Shown here piece by piece: positions 1 through 7,062 of a stretch of DNA of 64,000 bases. The number at the start of each line of letters is the position of its first letter. Position 1 is the stretch's first letter. Position numbers and translations under genes: made by a program. The stretch covers positions 1 to 64,000 of the forward strand of contig NZ_QGKL01000004.1 of assembly GCF_003172895.1 (NCBI RefSeq), read 5' to 3'. A model generated the notes under the pieces. It did no database searches. It saw only the letters and a program-made list of their open reading frames with translations, and was not told where the DNA came from. Origin of the DNA: Leucothrix arctica. GTDB taxonomy: Bacteria > Pseudomonadota > Gammaproteobacteria > Thiotrichales > Thiotrichaceae.

Positions 1-248
1 CTAACAAGCAGTGTAACTAAGCTTCGCTGACCTGCTGACCCTCCACTTAGGCCAAACCAGCGCTTGAGCTCCGCGATCAGTTTAAGGCGTTGTGGTGAAA
101 CAGTTTTAGATGGTTTGCACCAGTAACGGTAACTACTTCGGTTGACCGCCAATACTCGACATAAACGGCTGACACTGTGGCTCTCTTGCTGCTGACGGAT
201 CAGCGCAAACCTTTGATTGAGTCCTGCATCAAGAGAGCTGAAGCCTTT
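1..248 (-). CDS. IS3-family transposase OrfB, N-terminal part (reached by -1 frameshift)
   Basis: The frame one base behind orfA stays open from the slippery run to the window edge. It encodes an IS3 OrfB-like start containing FALIRQQQESHSVSRLCRVL, then NRSSYRYW and GSAGQRSL, which matches the helix-turn-helix-like N-terminus preceding the rve/DDE integrase core. There is no obvious start codon of its own, so translation probably comes from the OrfA-OrfB fusion. The DDE catalytic domain lies beyond the window. Confidence 0.75.
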
Positions 249-511
249 TTTAGGATGTCGTTATCGCCTTCCAACCGTTTGATTTTACGTTCAAGCTCAC
301 GAATTTTAAGTTGATCAGAGGTCAGTGGTGCAGCGCTAGAAAGCTGACCGTTACGCGCTTGTTTAAGCTGTCTTGCCCATTTATCGACCGTCGATTTTCC
401 TAATCCTAAACTCTCTGAGACGTCCTTAACATTGCGCCCTTTATCGACGACCTCTTGAGCAACTTCAAGGCGGAACTCGGGTGAGTAGGTTGGTCTGGTT
501 CGTTTTGTCAT
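200..511 (-). CDS. IS3-family transposase OrfA (HTH)
   Basis: This 103-residue protein has the normal length and layout of IS3 OrfA. An N-terminal helix-turn-helix (YSPEFRLEVAQEVVDKG, then GLGKSTVDKWARQL, about residues 9-50) binds the IS ends. A leucine-zipper-like coil (IRELERKIKRLEGDNDILKKA, about 70-92) mediates multimerisation. The coil ends on the AAAAAAG slippery heptamer used to make OrfAB. It is the helper half of the transposase; no damage is visible in it. Confidence 0.9.
   Translation of the reverse strand: MTKRTRPTYSPEFRLEVAQEVVDKGRNVKDVSESLGLGKSTVDKWARQLKQARNGQLSSAAPLTSDQLKIRELERKIKRLEGDNDILKKASALLMQDSIKGLR
245..251 (-). promoter_or_regulatory. A6G slippery heptamer for -1 programmed frameshifting (orfA/orfB)
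   Basis: The minus strand reads AAAAAAG in the phase A AAA AAG, at the ILKKA codons of orfA. This is the standard IS3-family signal for shifting ribosomes into orfB. The -1 frame is open directly downstream and encodes OrfB-like sequence, which supports the call. Confidence 0.75.
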
Positions 512-576
512 ATTTACACCTGCTTAGTTAAAGTGAGTTTATCACCTCTAATCAGGTGGCCAAATTTAGTGTGCCA

Positions 577-1464
577 CTACATAGCAACATCAAACTCTTT
601 TTCCAAACTATTGAACGTCATTTTGGCTTGAGATCTTAAGGTTCTCTGTCTGCTTATACAGTCATCATACTGATACTTGAGTCGAACAAGCTCTGCAATA
701 TCAGGCTCACATTGACTCATAGCCTGATATGAGTCTCGATCGTTAATCCACTCTGTTAGTTTTGATGACTTGATCGTAAGTTTTGGTATTTCCTCGAAAC
801 CGGCCATACTGTTTTGCGTCAATATATTCGACAATATCTCTTTAATAGCATCAATACTCGGCTCACGTTCAAGAATCGCTGTCGTAATCAAATCAATATT
901 CTGAATGCTCGTTCCTCTACGACAAAATGAGTAGAGTACTCTGTGTTCATTAATAATAGCTTTGCGCTTACGGTCACTAGTCTCTGTAAAGTTAAGACCA
1001 CTCTGTATAATACTTTTATAATCCGCGACCCCAAACCTTTGAGAGGGATCATAGCCATCTAACTTCATTGTCCTGAACCAATCAGAAGCGGCAATTACAT
1101 TTGATTTCTCATGGGTTTCACTAAAGAAAAATTTATCATCGTATGGTTGTTTCATGAAGCAAAAGCGCAGTGCGTTATCCCCACGAAAGATGACAACAAG
1201 ATTTTTCTCAGACTCACGCTCGTATTCAAAAATGATGTAACTTGTAGATCTCGGCAGGTAATAATCTACAAATGATTTATTTGTACCACTTTGCCTGACA
1301 AGCTGCCCTGGTGCGGCTCCAAAGAATAGCGGTAATACACGCAGCATTGTTGTTTTTCCAAAGCCATTATCACCATTGAGGTTAGTATTCCCTTGCAGGT
1401 TCACAATGGCTCTTTTCCCCGTAGAGTAGGAGTCAATGAATACTAATTTTGTAAGTCTGAACAT
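577..1464 (-). pseudogene. SMC-like P-loop ATPase (DUF3584-like), truncated by the IS element
   Basis: The 295 residues are the N-terminal head of an SMC/RecN-type ATPase. They start with a beta strand (MFRLTKLVFIDSYS) and a Walker A at residues 31-39 (GDNGFGKTT), followed by LRVLPLFFGAAPGQLV and, near residue 270, the start of what looks like coiled coil. Family members run to about 1000-1200 residues with a C-terminal Walker B/signature lobe, which is absent here. The frame ends at a TAG formed exactly at the edge of the IS3 element, so the protein is cut short and should be inactive as an ATPase. It lies 68 bp behind the WYL regulator gene in the same direction, so the two were probably an operon. 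Family assignment as DUF3584-like is by resemblance; a defence role is inferred from the neighbour. Confidence 0.7.
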
Positions 1465-1532
1465 GAGGTACCACCAATTAAAATATAATGCTTCATCAAA
1501 TCTAATTTTTAAGTTATTTTATTTACTACTCA

Positions 1533-2456
1533 TCAAGTTTCGACATCTCTCTGATACCCCAAAGCCAATACCGCACTATTAACCCCATAAAGCGCCAACA
1601 CATCCCGCAACCACAATCGACACCCAAGATCCTCAATACGGTGGTCACTTGAACAATCCACCTGCCACTGCCGCAACACATACCCTGCCATTGTCGCCCG
1701 CATTTTCAAATGCAATATCCCATTCACCATCCCATAATCCCGCTCAATAATCTCTGGGTGAGGCCGATCAGGATGCGCAACAATATCCAGCTCCACAACG
1801 CGATTCCATTGGTGATCTTGTTCCAGTAATTCGTTCTTAGCCAGCAAGCTGTCTGTCAATAACTGCGTAGATTCCATACGCGTAAACACAAAGTCCCGAA
1901 ACTCCCCAGACTTACGGTCAAAAGCACGCACATGCCAGCGCAGACCGTCATTGGCTAAAGCAAATGGCACAACTTCTCGTTTTGATAGTCCGCTAGAATG
2001 TGAGAAGTAGCGCATCTTCACGGCTTTATGCTGATGTATCGCCCGAGTCACTGGAGCCAGAATATCCGCCGAAGGGCGATTCAACATCGGAGGAAGTTCA
2101 CACGATAACAAAGCATCTTGCACCTGACCGATACCATCCCCAAAGCCACGCGATAACATCAGCAATACGCGTTCAATGTTGTGTTCAAATATGGGCTTGA
2201 ATGCTTTACCTAATACGTAGGTTTTACGGCTGCCTTCAAAATCAATATTGTCAGGACACTGTTCACGGTACAGCGTGAAGTCACGGGTTGCTGCGGCTGG
2301 CGCAATACTGAAGCGCTCCATAAGGTCTTGTCTGCGTATATCTCCGAGAAAAAATAAGCGAAACTCGATATAAGCTAGACGCTCTCGTTGCGCTAAACTG
2401 GAGCTGCTGATTTTTTCAGATGAAGTGTTGGTAGTTGACTGTTTCATGTACAACAT
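1533..2456 (-). CDS. WYL-domain transcriptional regulator (BrxR/CapW-like)
   Basis: This 307-residue regulator has an N-terminal winged helix (about residues 24-80, RLAYIEFRLFFLGDIRRQDL then FSIAPAAATRDF). A WYL domain follows (about 130-205) in which the signature reads LRWHVRAFDRKSGEFRDFVF, the WHVRAF variant seen in BrxR/CapW repressors. A WCX-type C-terminal region completes it. BrxR/CapW proteins repress phage-defence operons and are thought to sense ligands through the WYL pocket. It is the first gene of a two-gene unit with the truncated ATPase, and divergent from dinD. ATGs at 2456 and 2447 are both possible starts; a 12-bp palindrome lies 13-24 bp upstream. Confidence 0.85.
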   Translation of the reverse strand: MLYMKQSTTNTSSEKISSSSLAQRERLAYIEFRLFFLGDIRRQDLMERFSIAPAAATRDFTLYREQCPDNIDFEGSRKTYVLGKAFKPIFEHNIERVLLMLSRGFGDGIGQVQDALLSCELPPMLNRPSADILAPVTRAIHQHKAVKMRYFSHSSGLSKREVVPFALANDGLRWHVRAFDRKSGEFRDFVFTRMESTQLLTDSLLAKNELLEQDHQWNRVVELDIVAHPDRPHPEIIERDYGMVNGILHLKMRATMAGYVLRQWQVDCSSDHRIEDLGCRLWLRDVLALYGVNSAVLALGYQRDVET

Positions 2457-2468
2457 TATGCTTTTCTA

Positions 2469-2480
2469 TATTATATAATA
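2469..2480. promoter_or_regulatory. Perfect 12-bp palindrome in the WYL/dinD divergent promoter (candidate operator)
   Basis: TATTATATAATA is self-complementary. It sits in the 85-bp AT-rich gap between the divergent WYL-regulator and dinD starts. BrxR-type regulators bind inverted repeats beside their own promoter, so autoregulation is plausible. AT-rich palindromes of this length also occur as promoter -10 sequence, so the assignment is tentative. Confidence 0.35.
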
Positions 2481-2541
2481 CAAGCTAAACAATTATGTTA
2501 TATCATCAATTTGATTACAACATTAAAACCACGGTCCGATT

Positions 2542-3390
2542 ATGAAGAAAGAGCAGTTATATGAACTAACCTCAACGTTTGAGGTGCATGCACAAACCAC
2601 TGAAAATGAGGTGGAATTTTGGCTGGCTCGTGACCTCCAACACTTGTTGGGTTATGCCGAATGGCGTAATTTCACCTTAGCTATTAGTAAGGCAAAAACT
2701 GCTTGTGAGGTATCTGGTCACGCCATCACAGACCATTTTGTTGACGTCAACAAAATGGTCGAACTTGGTTCGGGTAGCACACGTGAAGTTGATGACATCA
2801 TGCTCACACGTTATGCCTGTTACCTGGTCGCACAAAATGGTGATCCGCGTAAGCAGGAGATAGCTTTTGCCCAGACTTACTTTGCCATGCAAACTCGTAA
2901 AGCTGAGCTGATTGAGCAACGACTGTTAGCAATGGAACGTGTTTCAGCTCGCAAAAAACTAGCTGAAACAGAAAAGGAGCTTTCCCAAGTTATCTATGAG
3001 CAAACAGGTGATAATAAAAACTTTGCGTTAATCCGCAGCAAAGGCGATACCGCACTATTTGGCAAGCCGACCCAATCAATGAAGACTCAATGGAAGGTTC
3101 CTGACAACCGCCCGCTAGCTGACTTTGCACCGACGATTATTCTTAAAGCCAAAGACTTCGCGACGGAAATAACCATTTTTAACGCTAAATCCCACGGGAT
3201 GGGAACGGAATCAGCAATTTCCAATGAGCACATTACTAACAACAAGGCGGTTCGTAACACATTAATCGAGCGTGGTATCCATCCTGAAAACTTACCACCC
3301 GCCGAGGATGTCAAAAAAGTAGCGCGTCGTCTTAAATCTGAAGAGAAAAAATCGCTCAATAAGCCAGATGTATTGGATAGTGACGTATGA
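2542..3390 (+). CDS. dinD: DNA-damage-inducible protein D
   Basis: The 282-residue protein has the family's usual size. An N-terminal BRO-N-like fold (about 10-125) carries [19 protein letters not shown] and the conserved [19 protein letters not shown] segment (here [17 protein letters not shown]). It is followed by [17 protein letters not shown] and the C-terminal [19 protein letters not shown] block. E. coli DinD is SOS-induced and inhibits RecA filament-mediated strand exchange. No LexA box is evident upstream. The gene contains a perfect 30-bp palindrome at 2731-2760 (listed separately). Orphan dinD copies are common next to mobile or defence genes, as here. Confidence 0.85.
   Translation: MKKEQLYELTSTFEVHAQTTENEVEFWLARDLQHLLGYAEWRNFTLAISKAKTACEVSGHAITDHFVDVNKMVELGSGSTREVDDIMLTRYACYLVAQNGDPRKQEIAFAQTYFAMQTRKAELIEQRLLAMERVSARKKLAETEKELSQVIYEQTGDNKNFALIRSKGDTALFGKPTQSMKTQWKVPDNRPLADFAPTIILKAKDFATEITIFNAKSHGMGTESAISNEHITNNKAVRNTLIERGIHPENLPPAEDVKKVARRLKSEEKKSLNKPDVLDSDV
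2731..2760. repeat. Perfect 30-bp palindrome inside dinD
   Basis: The left arm is GACCATTTTGTTGAC and the right arm is its exact reverse complement with no spacer. It encodes [10 protein letters not shown] on the sense strand and, because of the symmetry, nearly the same peptide on the other strand. The palindrome lies in the middle of an intact domain, so it is not an operator in the usual place. Confidence 0.95.
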
Positions 3391-3445
3391 CCTCTCAATA
3401 TGCCTGTCTCACCCGAAACCAACTAAGTAATCCCCAAAGCCAAAA

Positions 3446-3509
3446 AACCGTATTAACATCACAAAGTCCTTCGAGCAAAACTCGTGAACGGCGTGACGCT
3501 AATACGGTT
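3446..3509 (-). terminator. Terminator-like long hairpin downstream of dctM
   Basis: Ten-base arms (AACCGTATTA at 3446-3455 and its complement at 3500-3509) enclose a 44-nt loop that itself has a small CGAG/CTCG hairpin. On the minus strand the second arm runs into a T6 tract, as expected for Rho-independent termination of dctPQM. The long loop lowers confidence. Confidence 0.5.
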
Positions 3510-3525
3510 CCGACCGCAAAAGAAC

Positions 3526-4935
3526 TTACTTAAGCACCAACTCCGGCCCCATGAAGTGGTTTGGCAAGAACGTCGACAACCAAGGAATGTAAGTCACCAT
3601 AATCAGGAAGACAAACAAGATCACCAAGAACGGAAGCGCTGCACGAACAACGGCCATCATCGGCATACCCGCGACTCCACTGGTCACAAACAGATTGAGT
3701 CCAACCGGCGGCGTGATCATCCCTATTTCCATATTCACCACCATGATAATACCAAGGTGAATCGGATCAATACCTAGCTCCATCGCTATCGGGAACACAA
3801 GTGGTGCAACGATAACCAACAAGCCAGACGGCTCCATGAACTGTCCACCAATCAGCAAAATCACATTCACCACGACTAGGAACATAATCGGTCCAAGACC
3901 CGCAGCCAACATTGCTGCTGTAATCTGCTGAGGAATCTGCTCATCCGTTAGTACGTGCTTCAAGATCAACGCATTGGCAATGATAAACATCAGCGTCACG
4001 GTCAACTTACCCGCTTCAAACAATGTCTTGCGCGTGTCTTTATGCAGCATCGAAGGAATCAGATAAACAATACCCTCAACAACATATCTAACTATTCGTA
4101 GTAATAGCTCCTTAAATGATTTCGTTGGTGCTAACTCTTTATTCGCTAGAGGCCCCATATCTCGATAGATAAGGTTCGAAATTAGGAATGCGTAAATCGC
4201 AGCAACCGCAGCGGCTTCTGTTGGTGTAAAGATTCCACCATAGATACCACCCAGAATAATAACGATGAGGAATAAACCCCAACCAGCTTCTGTACCTGCG
4301 CTAAAGATTTCAGGCCAACCCGCCCACTTACCTTTAGGCATATTACGAATACGTGCAATGATATAAATCGCCAGCATCAACATGAAACCTGCAAGCAATC
4401 CAGGAATCACACCCGCCAAGAACATACGTCCCACTGACACATCAACCGATGACGCGTAAACAACCATAACGATTGAAGGTGGGATCAAAATACCTAGCGT
4501 ACCCGCATTACAAATAACACCTGCGGCAAATTCTTTGGTGTAACCCGCTTGACGCATACCGGCAATAACGATTCCACCAATAGCAACAACCGTCGCTGGT
4601 GAAGAGCCAGAAAGTGCGGCAAAAAGCATACAAGCAAATACACCCGCAATCGCTAGACCACCGTGAAAGTGACCTACACACGCAATCGAGAAACGAATGA
4701 TTCGCTTCGCTACGCCACCGGTAGACATGAAACTGGAGGCTAAGATAAAGAACGGAATAGCCAATAACGTATAATGTGCGGCCATCGCTTGGTATAGCGT
4801 CTGAGCAACAGATGCTAGTGACGTATCAGACAGTACCAATAAGAATATGATTGAACTGAAACCCAGTGCTACCGCAATAGGCACACCCAATAACAACAGC
4901 CCGATAATTAAGCCAAATAGAATTGCAACTTCCAT
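3526..4935 (-). CDS. dctM: TRAP transporter large permease DctM
   Basis: DctM is the 12-13-helix permease that moves the substrate in with Na+. The 469 residues are almost entirely hydrophobic, starting MEVAILFGLIIGLLLLGVP, with family motifs such as ALSGSSPATVVAIGG (about 109-123) and NAGTLGILIPPSIVMVVY. The length exceeds the common 425-430 because of an extra hydrophilic stretch near residues 255-300 (YRDMGPLANKELAPTKS and following), a variant seen in some marine TRAP permeases. Its start overlaps the dctQ stop by one base, so the two are translationally coupled. Confidence 0.93.
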   Translation of the reverse strand: MEVAILFGLIIGLLLLGVPIAVALGFSSIIFLLVLSDTSLASVAQTLYQAMAAHYTLLAIPFFILASSFMSTGGVAKRIIRFSIACVGHFHGGLAIAGVFACMLFAALSGSSPATVVAIGGIVIAGMRQAGYTKEFAAGVICNAGTLGILIPPSIVMVVYASSVDVSVGRMFLAGVIPGLLAGFMLMLAIYIIARIRNMPKGKWAGWPEIFSAGTEAGWGLFLIVIILGGIYGGIFTPTEAAAVAAIYAFLISNLIYRDMGPLANKELAPTKSFKELLLRIVRYVVEGIVYLIPSMLHKDTRKTLFEAGKLTVTLMFIIANALILKHVLTDEQIPQQITAAMLAAGLGPIMFLVVVNVILLIGGQFMEPSGLLVIVAPLVFPIAMELGIDPIHLGIIMVVNMEIGMITPPVGLNLFVTSGVAGMPMMAVVRAALPFLVILFVFLIMVTYIPWLSTFLPNHFMGPELVLK

Positions 4936-5624
4936 TATTTCTCACCCCTTTCGCGCGCTAACTCATCAAGCTCGTCTTCAACTTCGTGACTGGCAATAAA
5001 ACCGTCTGCCGTGCCTTTGTAAACACGAACGGTTGCTTGAACCAAACGGAACAAAAATAGTGCAACACCAAACGGTAAAATTGTATACGGGATAAAACGT
5101 GGCAGTTTTTCATACGCTTCACCTTCATTCATACTGACTTCAAGGAAGCGTAAGAACTCAGGAAACGGAATATCTTCAACTTCATACCACGCCTTCGCTA
5201 AAAACTTTTCCTGAAAACCTTCAGGAAACCAACGCCCTTCTGTTCCCGGTAAGTTAGCGAAGTTTGCCCAGTAATCCCATGCACCCTTCATCAGTAACAA
5301 GGCATAGGCAATACAAATAGCGCCCACTAACAAGGCAATAGTGCGGCGTACCTTTGGCGGAAAATAAGTAATTAATGCATCAACTCCTAAGTGGGCGGTG
5401 ACTTTTACGCAATAGCTCATGCCAAAAAGCACCAACCATGCAAATAGAATCGCTGTCGCTTCTAAGCCCCAAATGAGGCCGCCATCAAATCCATAGCGAA
5501 GCACAACGTTAACGAATGTGATAAGTGTCATCAGGCCGAGAATCACAGCAATCCCATTTTCTTCAAATGAGTTTACCCAGCGACCGATAAAACCTTTAGG
5601 TGTTGCCTGAGTAGTTGAACTCAT
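4935..5624 (-). CDS. dctQ: TRAP transporter small permease DctQ
   Basis: DctQ is the small four-helix membrane subunit that pairs with DctM. The 229-residue protein has TM segments at about 25-45, 55-75, 95-115 and 175-200, and the DctQ block LIWGLEATAILFAWLVLFG plus YCVKVTAHLGVDAL. A longer periplasmic/cytoplasmic loop (about 118-170) and an acidic tail (EVEDELDELARERGEK) make it larger than the usual 160-190 residues. It lies 130 bp after dctP, separated by a terminator-like hairpin that may lower permease expression relative to the binding protein. Confidence 0.9.
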   Translation of the reverse strand: MSSTTQATPKGFIGRWVNSFEENGIAVILGLMTLITFVNVVLRYGFDGGLIWGLEATAILFAWLVLFGMSYCVKVTAHLGVDALITYFPPKVRRTIALLVGAICIAYALLLMKGAWDYWANFANLPGTEGRWFPEGFQEKFLAKAWYEVEDIPFPEFLRFLEVSMNEGEAYEKLPRFIPYTILPFGVALFLFRLVQATVRVYKGTADGFIASHEVEDELDELARERGEK

Positions 5625-5650
5625 AGCTCCCTCTCTTTTCAGGTATTTCT

Positions 5651-5688
5651 AAAAAACACAGCTCTGACAACATAGGCCGCCAGAGCTG
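5651..5688 (-). terminator. Intrinsic terminator-like hairpin between dctP and dctQ
   Basis: On the minus strand CAGCTCTG and its complement (5681-5688 and 5659-5666) form an 8-bp stem with a 14-nt loop followed by TGTTTTTT. Placed between dctP and dctQM it would let part of transcription stop after dctP, giving more binding protein than permease. Confidence 0.65.
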
Positions 5689-5711
5689 AATTTAGACTAA
5701 TATTAAGCAAG

Positions 5712-5741
5712 CTGATAAAACACAAAACAGTGCCTTATCAG
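5712..5741. repeat. Inverted repeat just downstream of the dctP stop
   Basis: CTGATAA (5712-5718) and TTATCAG (5735-5741) can form a 7-bp stem with a 16-nt loop, 14 bp past the dctP stop codon on the minus strand. No T tract follows, so it is more likely an mRNA 3'-end stabilising structure than a terminator. Confidence 0.4.
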
Positions 5742-5754
5742 AGGGTCTTAATAC

Positions 5755-6819
5755 TTACTTCAATGAGCTACGTAGTGCTTGAATCTGTGACTCAAGACCC
5801 GCAATCTGATCCATTACGCCATTGATTTTTTGTGCAGCATCGATGTTTTCTTTACCAACATCACCTTCAAACTGAGTCCATACTGGCTTCATTGCAGCCA
5901 CCCACTCCGCACGCTGTGCTTCGTTCAATGTACGAACAACACCACCAGCAGCGATGACCGATGCTTTAGCTGCTTGGTTTACATTGAAAGACTCTGCATT
6001 ACGCGCTTCAGTCACTTCAGCGATAATCTTCAAGAACTGCTCACGAACGTCAGGCTTTAAAGAGTCAAGGAACTCTGTTGATGTCACCAACATGTAGTCC
6101 AAGATACCGTGGTTTGTTTCAGTTGTTCCGTCCTGTACTTCAAAGAATTTCTTACCAAAGATGTTAGACCATGTGTTTGCCTGCCCATCAACAACACCAG
6201 TTTGTAGTGCACCGTATACTTCAGAGAAAGACATTGCTTGTGGGCTTGCACCGATTGCCGCCATCTGTGCTTTCAACACGTCAGAAGATTGAACACGGAA
6301 CTTCAAACCTTTAGCGTCAGTAGGAACCATCAGAGGCTTGTTAGCAGACATCTGCTTCATACCATTATGCCAGAACGCTAGACCTTGAAGGCCACGACGC
6401 TGCATGCCATCTTTTAACTTTTGACCCGCTTCAGACTGTTGAAATGCGTTAACCGCTTCAACGTTGTTGAACATGAAAGGAAGGTCAAAGATACGGTATT
6501 TCTTAGTGAATTTTTCAAACTTAGAAAGGCTTGGTGCCGCTAATTGAACGTCGCCCTGAAGCATTGCTTCTAGAACTTGATCATCGTTATATAGCGTTGT
6601 GTTTGGGAATACTTCGATACACATCTTACCGTTCATTTCTTCATTGACACGCTTTTGAAGTAATGAAGCTGCGATACCCTTAGGGTGCTTGTCAGTATTT
6701 GTTACGTGGCTAAATTTAACTTTAACTTCGCCGTCTTGGCATGCATCAGCCGCATAAGCAGATGTTGCACCTGCCATTAAAACGCCACTAACCATTACAG
6801 ATAACATTAATTTACGCAT
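5755..6819 (-). CDS. dctP: TRAP transporter C4-dicarboxylate-binding protein DctP
   Basis: DctP is the periplasmic extracytoplasmic solute receptor. It has a signal peptide (MRKLMLSVMVSGVLMAGATSAYA, cleavage after about residue 23) and the DctP fold with VKFSHVTNTDKHPKG, KFRVQSSDVLKAQMAAIGA and the signature around VYGALQTGVVDGQANTW. The Arg in KFRVQSS is the expected carboxylate-binding residue. The 354-residue length is normal; the C-terminus ends in a short coil (IAGLESQIQALRSSL). Start has a good AGGAGAGG ribosome site. Substrates are inferred as succinate/fumarate/malate from the linked dctBD. Confidence 0.93.
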   Translation of the reverse strand: MRKLMLSVMVSGVLMAGATSAYAADACQDGEVKVKFSHVTNTDKHPKGIAASLLQKRVNEEMNGKMCIEVFPNTTLYNDDQVLEAMLQGDVQLAAPSLSKFEKFTKKYRIFDLPFMFNNVEAVNAFQQSEAGQKLKDGMQRRGLQGLAFWHNGMKQMSANKPLMVPTDAKGLKFRVQSSDVLKAQMAAIGASPQAMSFSEVYGALQTGVVDGQANTWSNIFGKKFFEVQDGTTETNHGILDYMLVTSTEFLDSLKPDVREQFLKIIAEVTEARNAESFNVNQAAKASVIAAGGVVRTLNEAQRAEWVAAMKPVWTQFEGDVGKENIDAAQKINGVMDQIAGLESQIQALRSSLK

Positions 6820-6845
6820 TGATTCCTCTCCTTTTTGAACATTTT

Positions 6846-6866
6846 CTTAGTAACAAGATTACTAAG
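6846..6866. promoter_or_regulatory. Inverted repeat in the dctP leader
   Basis: CTTAGTAA (6846-6853) and TTACTAAG (6859-6866) are perfect 8-bp arms around CAAGA. The repeat ends 27 bp before the dctP ATG, too close for a classical DctD upstream site. It could be an operator overlapping the promoter or a leader hairpin just upstream of the ribosome site. Confidence 0.45.
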
Positions 6867-6924
6867 TGCAACCTTATGAACATGTTAACAACTGGGGGAA
6901 ACTATAAATAGAACTATAAACCGC

Positions 6925-6939
6925 GCTTAGATTTAACCA
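6925..6939 (-). promoter_or_regulatory. Weak sigma-54-like GG-N10-GC element upstream of dctP
   Basis: On the minus strand TGGTTAAATCTAAGC has the invariant GG and GC ten bases apart but lacks the CAC and TT of the consensus TGGCAC-N5-TTGC. It is the only GG-N10-GC seen in the 243-bp dctD-dctP gap. It would start transcription about 95 bp before dctP. Confidence 0.2.
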
Positions 6940-7062
6940 CTTAAACTACTGAAAAATATAAACTTAGTTCATAAACTCTGTTTTAACCGCTCAAGCTTCC
7001 GTATAGAAACCTACACAAACGGCTACAGCCTCGTGTATAGATTGTTACACAGTGCTTAAAAC

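Larger units (their letters stand above)
1..576 (-). mobile_element. IS3-family insertion sequence, partial (cut by window edge)
   Basis: Two overlapping minus-strand reading frames form an IS3-type orfA/orfB pair. The element enters from the left edge of the window and ends near 576. On the minus strand its end reads TGGCACACTAAATTTGG, starting directly after the TAG that closes the neighbouring ATPase frame. The other end, the rest of orfB and any target duplication lie outside the window, so the exact boundary is inferred. The insertion sits inside, and truncates, the ATPase gene at 577-1464. Confidence 0.85.

Noticed and set aside
2677..2919. Minus-strand 80-residue ORF in dinD containing [11 protein letters not shown].
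   Set aside because: The shared peptide comes from the 30-bp palindrome read on the opposite strand; dinD is the real gene.
6867..6882. TTGCA motif upstream of dctP as a sigma-54 -12 element.
   Set aside because: The sequence at the -24 position (TGTTCA) lacks the essential GG, so it is not a sigma-54 promoter.
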